Source: Opitutia bacterium (GTDB lineage: Bacteria; Verrucomicrobiota; Verrucomicrobiia; Opitutales; Opitutaceae). Taken from it: a DNA stretch of 39,427 nt. Shown here piece after piece: positions 9,436-18,261 of this stretch. The position numbers and the translations under genes are program-made. The notes beneath the pieces are model-generated. The model worked only from the letters and a program-made list of their open reading frames with translations, was not told the origin of the DNA and searched no databases. The stretch spans positions 1 to 39,427 of the forward strand of contig CANJCM010000041.1 in NCBI GenBank assembly GCA_947472765.1. Direction: 5' to 3'. The stretch's first letter is position 1; each line of letters opens with the position of its first letter.

Positions 9436-12400
9436 TCAAAATTCGTAGGTGACCGATCCGCTGTAATCGCGACCTGCACGGTACGTGTTCCGCTCGACCA
9501 GGGCGCTCGTCGCCTCCCGGTCGTAAATCTGACCCCGCTCCGGATCGGCCAGGTTCTTGACGGAAGCCTTCAGCTTCAGGTGCGCCGAAAGCCGCTGACT
9601 GAAGAGGAGGTCGAACCGGGTGTAGCCGCGCTCGTAGATATCGAAAAAGGAAGGCTTCCCCGTCGTCGCGAGGACGTCGCTGATTAGATACGCCGCGAGT
9701 GTGACGCTCGTTCCCCACCGGCCGGGGGCCCAAGTCACGTCGATATTGCCGATCGACTCGGGCTGATCGAAGAGCCGCCGGGTGAGCGGAATCTTCCGTT
9801 TGTCCTGATAAACGCCGAGCAACTGGGACACGACCAGCGGATGCTCGCCCACCTGGGCGTCAATGAAGGTATAATTGCCGGAGAGCGAAAAGTCCTGCAG
9901 CAGTTCCGACCACGTCCGGAAGCTGTGCCGGAATTCCAGTTCCAGTCCCTTGAGCTGCGCGGGATTCGGATTGTTCACCCACGACTCGGTCGCATCGCCG
10001 GAGGGCGGAATCGTCTGGTTGAAGAGCATCTTCTCGATCGGATTCTCGATGTCCTTTCGGAAGATGGAGAACGAGATGAGGTCGGTCCGGTTGGGCGCCC
10101 ATTCCAGGCGAAGATCGTAGTTCGTGGCATCCGAGGGCTTCAGCGCCGGGTTGCCGACGACCAGATTACCCGACTCGACGCTCTTGTTGAAAAACGGGCT
10201 GATTTCCCGCAGCGAAGGCCGGCCGCTCGTCTTGGAATAATGCAGCCGGGCCGTGACGTTTTTCCAGGGCCCCAGAATCAATCCAATGCCGGGGTAGGAC
10301 TTTTTCTCCTCCACCGGCGGATTGTTCGTCGGATGGGCGCCCAGGATTCCCTTCGCGGGATTGATGCTGTAGAAACTGGCGGACGTGAGATTTCCGCCCC
10401 AACGGCCCGAGCCGCTCGAACCGATCGAGAAATCCTCGGTGCGAATTCCCGCCACCAGCTTCACGTCCTGCAGCAGCGCGATATTCACCCCGACATAGGA
10501 GGCGCGAATTTCCCGCTCGGCCGCGGTGGGCGGCGTGGCGATCCCGCCTTGCGCCACATTAATGACCTTGGCGAACGCACCATTCGGGGTCGTCGCACTG
10601 ACCGCCCCGCTCGAAGCAGGCCGATAGTCGATCGCGACGCCGGAAGTCGCGCGGTCGGTGGAATCGGCCGCCACGCCGAAATTCACCTCCGACACTTGCT
10701 CGCCCCAGAGCCGGAGCGGCCAGGCAATATCCAACCGGGCCGCCTTCTGTGTCTCCCGGTTCTCCCCCCAAACCGCTTTCAACATCTGTGGGGCGTCATT
10801 GCCCCCGAACACCTGATAGCTCTGGTGGAGCCGGTTCAGCGGCGTGGCAAAGTTCGCCTCAATGAACGGCGAATCCTTCTGGTAGCTGGTGCCCCGCTGC
10901 AGCGCCCACGTCACCTTCGGATCACCCCAGCGGGACAGGTTATGCCGGCCGGAGAGCTGGTAAGCGGTCAGATTCCGTTCGCGGAAGTATTCGAAAGTAT
11001 TGAACCAGGCATTTTCCTCGGCTCCGGCAAAGCCCGCGCGCCCCGCGATGGCCTTGTACGTTTTGGTGGACGGGTCGAAAGTCAGCCCGGTCCCGTTGAC
11101 CTGCGCTTCATCGATGCCGCTCTGGACGAACAGGCCCGTCAATTTCAGCTCGTGCGCGGCTGAGAAGCGATATCCGAGGGCCGCCGTCACACCCAGCACA
11201 TGGTCGGAGACGCTGTCCGTGTAATCGTACAGGACATACTGGGAGGTCGGCAGCCCGAGTTCGAATTCGCTCGGCCGGCCGGGATTCCCCGGAGTGGCCG
11301 GCCGGCTCGAGGTCGCCGGGGTCGCCTCCGTCGCAGGAGTCCCCCCCTGCGCACCCTTCGCCTGCTTCCGGCCCGTTTTCGTCTTGTAGGAACTGTCGTT
11401 GAACCCCGTCAGGAGCAGGCCGAGTTTCTGCTCGCCGAATTCATAAGCCCGCGCGAATTCGAAAGAGACCTTCTTCCCCATCGGAATTTTCTGCCGATGC
11501 GTCGGGACGTACTGCCAAGTCGGATCGCTCGTGCCGGCGTCGAGCCGCGAACGCGAGCCGAAGCCCAGTCCTTCGTTTCTGCTGCCGCGAATCACATAGT
11601 GCGGGCCGCCGTCCGCCGCGTTGGAATTCCCACTGAGGCCGAAGGAAAGATTGAACTGATTCTCGGTCGGAATCGCGCGCGTCCGGACATCCATGTTGCC
11701 GCCGGCCGACTCCGCCCACTGCGAGGACTCGAACGTCTTCGCGACCACCACCGCCTCCACCGCGGACGCGGGCAGCAAGTCGAGTTGCACCGCTTGTCTC
11801 TCGGGATCGGGAGTCGGCAGCTTGATGCCCTGCAGCGTCGTGCTCAGGAAGCGGTCGCTGAGCCCGCGCACGACCGCAAACTGACCCTGCTCCACCGAGA
11901 CGCCAGGTATCCGGAAAACAATTTCCGAAAGATCGCCCGCGGAAAATTTCGCGAATTGATCCGAACTCAACGTGTCGACGGAAACGGCGGCTTTCACCCG
12001 CTCCACCCGCAAGTCCGACGCGGATCCGCGCGTGGCCGTACCTTCGACTTTGAAGGCGTCCATCTGGATCACGTTGTCCGCCACCGCCGGGGTCGCACCC
12101 GCGGAAGGCGCGGAACCTGGGAACGTGATCTCGGCCCCGGCCGGCAGGGCCATCGCGGGCGTCGCCGCACTTTGACTCGCCGTCGGAGAAGCGGCGACGG
12201 GCCGCGTTTCCGTTTGCGCTGCGGGAAGCACGTTCAGCACGGGAACGCCGGCATCGCCCGAGCCGCCCGAGCCGCCGGATTCACCATCGGCCTCCACGAC
12301 CGGCGGGAGGTCATTCACCGCGAACAACGGCGCCGCTTCGAAGTTGTAGGCCGGGGGTCGATACGCCGCCGGAGGTTCGTCCTTGAGACCGGCATAAGCG

Positions 12401-13155
12401 GCGGCGCGCACCTGCGCCGTACCCTGACGAATCTTCGCCACCGCCGGGGTAAACGCCGCCGAGTTCGCAATCACTTCGACAAACTGGGGCGCAGCGTGGC
12501 TGGCACTGCGGGCGAGTTCTGCGGCGACTGCCACCGCTTCCTCTTCGTCACGCAATTGGCTGGTCGCCGCGGCCACCGCCTGTCGGACGATCGCAAAGAT
12601 CACCTTTTCTTTCCGGGCCGTGGACATCTTCGCATCCTGCCGGACTTCCGCAACGCGCGCCGGCCAGTCGGCGGCGGTGTAGGCCGGGCGTGGAGCCGCG
12701 CGAGCCACGCCGATCGTCCGCTTCCCGGACTGCACGGCAGCCGGCGACGCGACGGCCACCGGCTTCGCCGCGGCCACAGGTCGGGCGACGATTTGACCGT
12801 CCACCGCGCTGAAGCTCATTCCTCCCTGCTGCCCGAGCAGTTCCAGAAAACTTCCGAGCGACATCGTGCCGCCACGAGCCTGCAGGACGATCTCCGAACC
12901 GAGAGCGATTTCGCCCGGGGGATAAGTGACCTTCAGGCCCGTCTCGACTTCGATCAGCGCAAAAATCTCGGCCAGTGTCGCCGGGCGCGTCGCGACAATA
13001 TCAGTGGAGAGAACCACCTGCTCCCAAGCTGGCTCCGGTCGGGCGACGCAGAGGGCAATGGCCAGCTGGGCGGCCATTCCTCCGAGCAGCAGCCACCAGC
13101 GCACGGAGCGAGTGCGGCGGCCTCTCCGGAGGTCGATATAGTGTGAACGGGACAT
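9436..13155 (-). CDS. TonB-dependent outer-membrane receptor with N-terminal STN signalling domain
   Basis: The protein has 1239 residues from ATG 13155; a TTG at 13179 would add 8. An N-terminal hydrophobic segment (WWLLLGGMAAQLAIAL, about 20-35) is followed by an STN (secretin/TonB short N-terminal) domain at about 50-127. Next come an unusual Ala-rich, helix-forming segment (about 155-255) and a Gly/Ser/Pro linker, and then a TonB-box-like VIQMDAFKVEG (about 362-372). The plug domain runs about 380-490 (VVRGLSDRFLSTTLQGIKLP, ESAGGNMDVRT). The remainder is a beta-barrel ending in a terminal Phe (SGSVTYEF). STN domains usually pass a substrate signal to an anti-sigma factor that releases an ECF sigma factor. 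A divergent sigma gene lies 161 bp away, but no FecR is visible. The substrate is unknown. Confidence 0.93.
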   Translation of the reverse strand: MSRSHYIDLRRGRRTRSVRWWLLLGGMAAQLAIALCVARPEPAWEQVVLSTDIVATRPATLAEIFALIEVETGLKVTYPPGEIALGSEIVLQARGGTMSLGSFLELLGQQGGMSFSAVDGQIVARPVAAAKPVAVASPAAVQSGKRTIGVARAAPRPAYTAADWPARVAEVRQDAKMSTARKEKVIFAIVRQAVAAATSQLRDEEEAVAVAAELARSASHAAPQFVEVIANSAAFTPAVAKIRQGTAQVRAAAYAGLKDEPPAAYRPPAYNFEAAPLFAVNDLPPVVEADGESGGSGGSGDAGVPVLNVLPAAQTETRPVAASPTASQSAATPAMALPAGAEITFPGSAPSAGATPAVADNVIQMDAFKVEGTATRGSASDLRVERVKAAVSVDTLSSDQFAKFSAGDLSEIVFRIPGVSVEQGQFAVVRGLSDRFLSTTLQGIKLPTPDPERQAVQLDLLPASAVEAVVVAKTFESSQWAESAGGNMDVRTRAIPTENQFNLSFGLSGNSNAADGGPHYVIRGSRNEGLGFGSRSRLDAGTSDPTWQYVPTHRQKIPMGKKVSFEFARAYEFGEQKLGLLLTGFNDSSYKTKTGRKQAKGAQGGTPATEATPATSSRPATPGNPGRPSEFELGLPTSQYVLYDYTDSVSDHVLGVTAALGYRFSAAHELKLTGLFVQSGIDEAQVNGTGLTFDPSTKTYKAIAGRAGFAGAEENAWFNTFEYFRERNLTAYQLSGRHNLSRWGDPKVTWALQRGTSYQKDSPFIEANFATPLNRLHQSYQVFGGNDAPQMLKAVWGENRETQKAARLDIAWPLRLWGEQVSEVNFGVAADSTDRATSGVAIDYRPASSGAVSATTPNGAFAKVINVAQGGIATPPTAAEREIRASYVGVNIALLQDVKLVAGIRTEDFSIGSSGSGRWGGNLTSASFYSINPAKGILGAHPTNNPPVEEKKSYPGIGLILGPWKNVTARLHYSKTSGRPSLREISPFFNKSVESGNLVVGNPALKPSDATNYDLRLEWAPNRTDLISFSIFRKDIENPIEKMLFNQTIPPSGDATESWVNNPNPAQLKGLELEFRHSFRTWSELLQDFSLSGNYTFIDAQVGEHPLVVSQLLGVYQDKRKIPLTRRLFDQPESIGNIDVTWAPGRWGTSVTLAAYLISDVLATTGKPSFFDIYERGYTRFDLLFSQRLSAHLKLKASVKNLADPERGQIYDREATSALVERNTYRAGRDYSGSVTYEF

Positions 13156-13316
13156 TGCTGCGATGATGAGACCCAGCAACCGGTATCGATCTACCCTCCG
13201 ATCGTGTCACGAGCCGGTGACAACGCGGTGACAGCGGGCGCTGACACCAAAACGTTTCACAAACCGGGTGCTGTAGCATCGACAGGCGTTTCCGGAACCA
13301 TGATGCGTTTTTATCC
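13156..13316. promoter_or_regulatory. Divergent promoter region of TonB receptor and sigma factor
   Basis: This 161-bp gap must hold promoters for both directions. It contains an inverted repeat TGTCAC (13205-13210), six-base spacer, GTGACA (13217-13222). A direct copy CGGTGACA follows at 13226-13233, 11 bp after the first (13215-13222), and a variant CGCTGACA lies at 13239-13246. The arrangement resembles an operator or clustered regulator sites; the binding protein is unknown. No clear -35/-10 pair can be called. Confidence 0.5.
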
Positions 13317-13916
13317 ATGAACCCGGGCGACGACACCGACGACGAAGTCCTGGCGCGTGTTCGTCTCGGGGACGAAGCCGCGCTCGCCGCGCTGTTTCAG
13401 CGGTATCACGACCGACTCGGCCGCTTCTCTTACTCGTTTCTTCGCCGACGGGAGCTGGCCGAGGAAGCCGTCGCCAATGTATTCATCAACGTCTGGCGGC
13501 GCCGGGAGACCATCGTCGTCAATACCTCGGTGCGGAGCTACCTTTTTGCGGCGGTCATCAATCAATCGCTCAATTTGCGGCGGGGACAGACCCGCCACAG
13601 CGCCATTTGGCTCGAACACGTGCCCAATACCCTGCTGGTCGAAGCGCACGGAACCGATCGGGATGTTCTATATAGAGAGCTGGTGAGCGAAATCGAATCC
13701 GCCCTCGAACGGCTGCCACCCCGCCAGCAAGCGATCTTCCGGATGAGCCGGTTTGAAGGGCTGCGGTACGCCGAGATCGCCAAAAGCCTCGGGATGTCGT
13801 CCCGGATGGTGCAGAATCAAATGCTCCAGGCGTTGAAACAGCTCGCGCTCGACGTGCCCAAGTCCTCGCGGCGGGTTCATGTTCATCGGGAGTGGAGCCT
13901 CCCGCGGGTCAACTGA
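13317..13916 (+). CDS. ECF-type RNA polymerase sigma factor
   Basis: The 199-residue protein has the two domains of a sigma-70 family group 4 factor. Region 2 lies at about 20-90 (ALFQRYHDRLGRF, ELAEEAVANVFINVW for core and -10 binding). Region 4 lies at about 120-178, with a helix-turn-helix for -35 recognition (LPPRQQAIFRMSRFEG, YAEIAKSLGMSSRMVQNQM). It lacks regions 1 and 3. Its closest pattern is the FecI-like group that pairs with STN-TonB receptors, and the receptor lies divergently next door. No anti-sigma gene follows; instead the next gene overlaps its last 38 bases in another frame. The start codon is ATG at 13317; no Shine-Dalgarno is evident. It probably directs transcription of the receptor and perhaps of its own operon (inference). 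Confidence 0.93.
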   Translation: MNPGDDTDDEVLARVRLGDEAALAALFQRYHDRLGRFSYSFLRRRELAEEAVANVFINVWRRRETIVVNTSVRSYLFAAVINQSLNLRRGQTRHSAIWLEHVPNTLLVEAHGTDRDVLYRELVSEIESALERLPPRQQAIFRMSRFEGLRYAEIAKSLGMSSRMVQNQMLQALKQLALDVPKSSRRVHVHREWSLPRVN

Positions 13917-15471
13917 GCCTCCTTCCTTCGTGCCCTGCTCTCCAAGGATACTTTTGCCATTCGGCCGCCGCCGGGGCGCCGGCGCGGCCGCCCTGGCAGG
14001 ACTGTTGCTGGCAATACTGCCACCCGGTCTGTGCGGGGCGGACGATCCGCTCCCGGCGATTCGCGCCCGCGCGGAACGAGGGGATCCAGAAGCCTTGAAC
14101 GCGCTGGCCAATGCCTACGCGAACGGTGACGGCATCACGCAGAACTATCCCGAGGCGATCCGCCTTTACGAGCGCGCGGCCGGGGCCGGGCTCGCCGTCG
14201 CGCATTTCAATCTGGGTCTTCTCTATGACCTGGGACGCGGGGTCGCTCCGGACGCGGCCACCGCTTTCCAACATTATCTGCGGGCCGCCACGCGGGGATT
14301 CGCTCCCGCACAGTTCAACGTCGGCCACATGTACGCCCACGGGGTGGGCACGCGGCAGGATTATTTCGAAGCGTTGATCTGGTTGCGACCGGCCGCCGAA
14401 CGCGGGCTGGCCGAGGCGCAGTTCGATCTGGCGCTGGCTTATGAACACGGGCGTGGCGTCGGCCGCGACGAGGCGCTCGCCCAACGTTGGTACAGCGCCG
14501 CCGCTGCGCAGGGCCAGGCTCGCGCGCAGTTCAGCCTGGGGCTGATGCTGGAGCAGGGCCGCGGATCGCCGGCGGATGCCGCCACGGCCGCGATTTTCTA
14601 CCGGGCGGCTGCCGTCCAGAATTACGCCCTGGCCCAAAACAATCTGGGGCTCCTGCTCGCGGAAGGCCGCGGCGTGGCGGCCGATCCGATCGAAGGTTAT
14701 AAATGGCTCGCGCTGGCGGTCGAGAATGGCGCCGATCCTTCGGCGAGAAACCTGGTCGCCGGACGACTTTCCGAGACCGAGCTCGCCGAAGCCAACGCGT
14801 CGCTCGCGCGGGCCCGGGCACTCGTCACCGGCAACGCCCCCGCGCTGGCGGCGGGCAGGACCGGAGCAGCCGACCGGCCTGGATCCGACCCGGCCGCCCA
14901 CGCCGTCGGAATCGCAGCCGCTCCGCCACCGCCGCGACCGGTTTCCGGAATCACGAAAGATCGCTCCGGCAACAGCGAAGTGCCAGCCGCTTCTGCTCCT
15001 GATTTTACCGCCCCCGGCCGCCGCCCGGCTGACGAGAGTTCGCTCGGACTGCTGCCGTCCAGCCTCCGGGCCGCGAATCCGGAGCCGGCGGCGACGGAGA
15101 AGCGCTATGCCGTGCGAACAAGTGAGGTGCCCTTGCCTCAACTTGCAGCCGGGGATCCGCGGATTGCCAGGCTCATGACGGAAAACAACCGCTTGAATGA
15201 AGAGATCGTCCGCACGAGCGTCCGCCTCGCGCAGGCGACGCGCCAGTTGAAATCCCTGGAGGAGCGGGCCGAATCCGAACGCGAGGCCACGGCCAGTTTT
15301 CGCGCCACCGTCGGCGATCCCGCCGAAATCAAAAGACGTTTTGAAATCCTGCGTCGGACGATCGCGAAGCTCGCCGAGGAGAATCGCTGGTACTCGGCCG
15401 CCCAGGAAGAACTCAGGCGCCTGCAGATTGAAAACGATCGCCTGAAGGCGGGTCGGCCGGCGCAACCGTAG
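13879..15471 (+). CDS. Secreted Sel1-repeat protein with C-terminal coiled coil
   Basis: The 530-residue protein has an N-terminal hydrophobic segment (ALAGLLLAILPPGLCGA, about residues 37-53), probably a signal peptide. It is followed by about six Sel1-type TPR-like repeats (about 60-285) carrying the A..NLG.LY..GRGV pattern every 36 residues. A Pro/Ala-rich disordered stretch (about 305-410) follows, then a charged coiled coil (about 420-525, TENNRLNEEIVRTSVRLAQ onward). Sel1 repeats mediate protein-protein contacts, often in periplasmic signalling or assembly. The ATG at 13879 overlaps the sigma gene by 38 bases. A GTG at 13930, just after the sigma stop, would give a more usual signal-peptide length and may be the real start. 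Placed in the sigma operon, it is a candidate for a structural or regulatory partner of the surface system. Confidence 0.85.
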   Translation: MFIGSGASRGSTEPPSFVPCSPRILLPFGRRRGAGAAALAGLLLAILPPGLCGADDPLPAIRARAERGDPEALNALANAYANGDGITQNYPEAIRLYERAAGAGLAVAHFNLGLLYDLGRGVAPDAATAFQHYLRAATRGFAPAQFNVGHMYAHGVGTRQDYFEALIWLRPAAERGLAEAQFDLALAYEHGRGVGRDEALAQRWYSAAAAQGQARAQFSLGLMLEQGRGSPADAATAAIFYRAAAVQNYALAQNNLGLLLAEGRGVAADPIEGYKWLALAVENGADPSARNLVAGRLSETELAEANASLARARALVTGNAPALAAGRTGAADRPGSDPAAHAVGIAAAPPPPRPVSGITKDRSGNSEVPAASAPDFTAPGRRPADESSLGLLPSSLRAANPEPAATEKRYAVRTSEVPLPQLAAGDPRIARLMTENNRLNEEIVRTSVRLAQATRQLKSLEERAESEREATASFRATVGDPAEIKRRFEILRRTIAKLAEENRWYSAAQEELRRLQIENDRLKAGRPAQP

Positions 15472-15506
15472 CGCGGCGGGCGTTCCGTCGCACCCGAAGC
15501 CGAGCC

Positions 15507-17396
15507 GTGCACAAGAACACCACGTTGTTCCCATCAGGGCGCACCCGCGGCCCTGTGGCGGCCACGCGACGGGAAGTTCCGGGCATCGTCTTCACTCTGG
15601 TCCTGGTCGCGCTGCTCTATCTGAACAGCCTGAAGGCACCGTTCGCGTTCGACGACGTCTCCGCGGTCACGCAGAATCAAACCATCCGGCAACTATGGCC
15701 GCCTTGGAACGCGTTGAATCCCCCGCTGGAATCGGCCGGGGCGCTGGGCCGGCCGGTGGTCAACTATTCGCTCGCGGTGAACTATGCCCTCGGGGGATTG
15801 GACGTGCGCGTCTACCATCTCACGAATCTGGGTCTGCACCTTTCGGTCACACTCGCGCTCTGGGGCATCTTGCGCCGGGCCCTTCGGCAGACGCCGTTGG
15901 CCGGAAGCTGGCGCGGAGGGACCGACGGCCTGGCGTGGGTCATCACCCTCCTTTGGTCCGCCCATCCCCTGCTGACCGAATCAGTCACCTGCATCGTCCA
16001 ACGAAGCGAGATCCTCGGTTCACTTTTTCTGCTTCTCACGCTCTACTGCTTCATCCGCTCGGTCGAGGACCCGGCCTCCACCCGGCTCTGGCAATGCCTC
16101 GGCGTCGCCTCCTGCCTGGTGGGAGCGGGGAGCAAGGAGTTCGTCGTCGTGACGCCGTTGATCATCCTGCTCTATGATCGGGCCCTTGTGGCGGGAGACT
16201 TTCGGGGGGCCTGGCGCCGCCGGAAGGGATTCTACCTCACGCTCTGCGCGACTTGGGCACCGCTGGCCTGGCTGGTGCTGGGAAACAACCGGCGCGCCGG
16301 CACCGTGGGGTTCGATCTCGGAGTCAGTTCCTGGGAATATCTACTTACCCAGTGCCGCGCGCTGGCGACCTACCTGAAACTAAGTTTCTGGCCGCATCCG
16401 CTCGTGCTGGACTATGGCACGGCGACGATTCGGCACCCGGGTGAGGTCTGGTGGCAGGGAGTGCTCGTCCTGGGGTTGCTCGCTGGAACGGCCTGGGCGT
16501 TGGTGCGCCGGCCGGCCGCGGGTCTGGTGGGGGCTCTGTTCTTCCTCGTGCTGGCCCCGAGTTCGAGCTTCCTGCCGCTGACGACGCAAACGATCGCCGA
16601 GCACCGCATGTATCTTCCCCTGGCCGCCGTGCTGGTGCTGGTGGTTACGACGGCGGCCTCCCGGCTGGGGCGACCGGTGATCATCCTCTGTTTTGGGGCC
16701 AGCCTTGCCTCCGGTTGGGGGACGGTGCAGCGGAACAAGGACTATGTGACTTCGGTGAGTATCTGGCGCGACACCGTGGCGAAGGCCCCGTCGAATCTGC
16801 GCGCCCGCCTCAACCTCGGCACCGAGCTCACCCAGGCCCAGCGCCCCGCCGAGGCCCTGCTCGTATTCGAAGAAGCACTTCAGGGAGACATGACCGGGCT
16901 GGCGACTTCCCACGTGGCACTGGCCGGCAACTGGAAATCGGATCTGCATGCCGGCTACGGGCTGGCGCTGCATCGCGTCGGTCGGAGCGAAGAGGCGGCC
17001 GGACAGCTGGTGGAGGCCTGCCGGTTGAACCCGCGGCACCGCAATGCGCATTTCAATCTCGGCAAGGTGCTCGCCGAGCTCGGGCGACTGGAGGAAGCTC
17101 TCCCCTGGTATCAGCAGGCGGTGAAATTGCAGCCGGTGGACGTCGAGGCGCGCACCGGATTGGGCAAGGTGCTGGTCGTGCTGGGACGCTACCAGGAAGC
17201 TGAGGAGGAGGCGAAGGCCTTGATTCGACTCGAGCCCGGAAACCTGGAGACGCGAATGGACCTCGCCGACCTGATGATCCTTCAGGAACGCTATCCGGAG
17301 GCGCAAAAAATGTATGAGGAGATCCTGGCCACGAAGCCGGCACACCCGCGGGCTGTCGACCGGATCGGGAAATTAAGGCAGATCCAGCAAATTTGA
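15507..17396 (+). CDS. Multi-TM GT-C/TMTC-like protein with C-terminal TPR repeats
   Basis: The 629-residue protein starts at GTG 15507, 35 bp after the Sel1 gene. The first about 400 residues contain roughly nine or ten hydrophobic helices. An early acidic loop (LKAPFAFDDVSAVTQNQ, about 36-52) matches the acidic loop typical of GT-C glycosyltransferases of the TMTC/O-mannosyltransferase type. The last about 200 residues carry TPR repeats (RARLNLGTELTQAQRPAEAL, NAHFNLGKVLAELGRLEEAL and following). Bacterial relatives are usually annotated only as tetratricopeptide repeat proteins. It probably transfers sugar from a lipid carrier to exported proteins or a polymer at the inner membrane. The surface proteins on the other side of the sigma gene could be substrates, but that is inference. 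Confidence 0.82.
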   Translation: MHKNTTLFPSGRTRGPVAATRREVPGIVFTLVLVALLYLNSLKAPFAFDDVSAVTQNQTIRQLWPPWNALNPPLESAGALGRPVVNYSLAVNYALGGLDVRVYHLTNLGLHLSVTLALWGILRRALRQTPLAGSWRGGTDGLAWVITLLWSAHPLLTESVTCIVQRSEILGSLFLLLTLYCFIRSVEDPASTRLWQCLGVASCLVGAGSKEFVVVTPLIILLYDRALVAGDFRGAWRRRKGFYLTLCATWAPLAWLVLGNNRRAGTVGFDLGVSSWEYLLTQCRALATYLKLSFWPHPLVLDYGTATIRHPGEVWWQGVLVLGLLAGTAWALVRRPAAGLVGALFFLVLAPSSSFLPLTTQTIAEHRMYLPLAAVLVLVVTTAASRLGRPVIILCFGASLASGWGTVQRNKDYVTSVSIWRDTVAKAPSNLRARLNLGTELTQAQRPAEALLVFEEALQGDMTGLATSHVALAGNWKSDLHAGYGLALHRVGRSEEAAGQLVEACRLNPRHRNAHFNLGKVLAELGRLEEALPWYQQAVKLQPVDVEARTGLGKVLVVLGRYQEAEEEAKALIRLEPGNLETRMDLADLMILQERYPEAQKMYEEILATKPAHPRAVDRIGKLRQIQQI

Positions 17397-17462
17397 CCGC
17401 CCGTGCGGCCGGCCCGCGACGTCCTTGCTCGCCCATCCCGCAACCCGGGGACGGCGGCAAAT

Positions 17463-17855
17463 TCACCGCGGTTTCGGTGGAGAACTGCCCGCGCCCGCCT
17501 GCTCCGTCAGGCGATTGAGCACGAGTGAGCGCAGGGCGGGTTCGAGCGTCACGCTGTGGGACTCGAAAACGCGGACGATTTCGGTCCACGGCGGATCGGT
17601 CTGGGGCATCTTCAACACCGGAGTGCGATTCATGAAGGGCGACTCGTCCCCGGCATCGATGCCAGTGTGCGCGAAGCCCGACTCGCGTCGCCACGTCAGC
17701 GCATGTTCGCCGTGCCCAAAGTCGTAGCAGATTTGAAAGCCGGTCACGGTATCGCCCTGATCGAACCAGACCACGAGTTCGAGGCCGTCCGATTCGAACC
17801 AGCGGCGCCGCCCCGGGCCGCGTTCCTGCTTCACGTTTTTGATCTCGTGCAACAC
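17463..17855 (-). CDS. Conserved hypothetical protein (LHEIKNVKQ-type)
   Basis: This small soluble protein has about 130 residues from GTG 17855; an upstream TTG at 17888 would give 141. It begins LHEIKNVKQE and continues with GRRRWFESDGLELVVWFD, TGFQICYDFGHGEHALTWR, and a C-terminal part with LEPALRSLVLNRL. I recall similar short proteins in other Gram-negatives beginning with the same LHEIK motif and containing the RRWF...L.VWFD and GFQLCYD patterns. No function is known to me. There is no signal peptide or TM segment. It is convergent with the TPR gene and stands alone, so the context gives no hint. The proposed start is based on that remembered N-terminus. Confidence 0.65.
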   Translation of the reverse strand: MLHEIKNVKQERGPGRRRWFESDGLELVVWFDQGDTVTGFQICYDFGHGEHALTWRRESGFAHTGIDAGDESPFMNRTPVLKMPQTDPPWTEIVRVFESHSVTLEPALRSLVLNRLTEQAGAGSSPPKPR

Positions 17856-17976
17856 GCGACACTGATCCGGCCAGCCGGGTGAAGTCAAAGGCGGCGATTA
17901 CCGGAGATTCCGCGATGCGACCCGCGGTGCCTTGTCGGAGCAGGACATCCAGAACTCGGATCCCGAAATTGGCCTG

Positions 17977-18052
17977 GTGGCCCGCTGCGTGCGCAGCGGG
18001 ATGGCTTAGGGCCGATCGATGAAAAGGTCCCTGTCCTCACGGACAGGGCCAC
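17977..18052. repeat. 76-bp two-hairpin REP-like element, copy A (in a 406-bp gene-free stretch)
   Basis: GTGG at 17977 is followed by stem CCCGCTGC, loop GTGC, stem GCAGCGGG (17981-18000). The second hairpin has stem CCCTGTCC, loop TCAC, stem GGACAGGG (18029-18048), then CCAC. The total is 76 bp. The rest of 17856-18261 holds no gene; it contains a small 8-bp hairpin at 18121-18140 and otherwise unremarkable sequence. Confidence 0.85.
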
Positions 18053-18261
18053 CTCTAATCACTACGCCAAGGCTGCTGTTTTGGAATCAGGCCCACTCTG
18101 GGATCATGCTGAATCCTGTCCTGGGTTCGCCAGAACCCAGCCCACTACTCTGCGACCTCCGTTAACCTCTGCGCCCTCTGCGTTCCCACTCAGGGGCTTC
18201 GGCAGGCAAATGCCACGGCCCGGAAGCAATCCGCAGACTTCGCAGCGGGACGCAGATGGAA

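Noticed and set aside
11200-13146. 648-codon plus-strand open frame
   Set aside because: It is antisense to the TonB receptor; the receptor's STN, plug and barrel motifs settle the strand.
17977-18052. tRNA or small structured RNA
   Set aside because: Two simple hairpins with no cloverleaf or anticodon; the same structure recurs six more times in the window as a dispersed repeat.
18121-18140. 8-bp hairpin CTGGGTTC-GCCA-GAACCCAG as a terminator for fabF
   Set aside because: It lies more than 120 bases after the fabF stop and is not followed by a T-run; it is noted only as a small palindrome.
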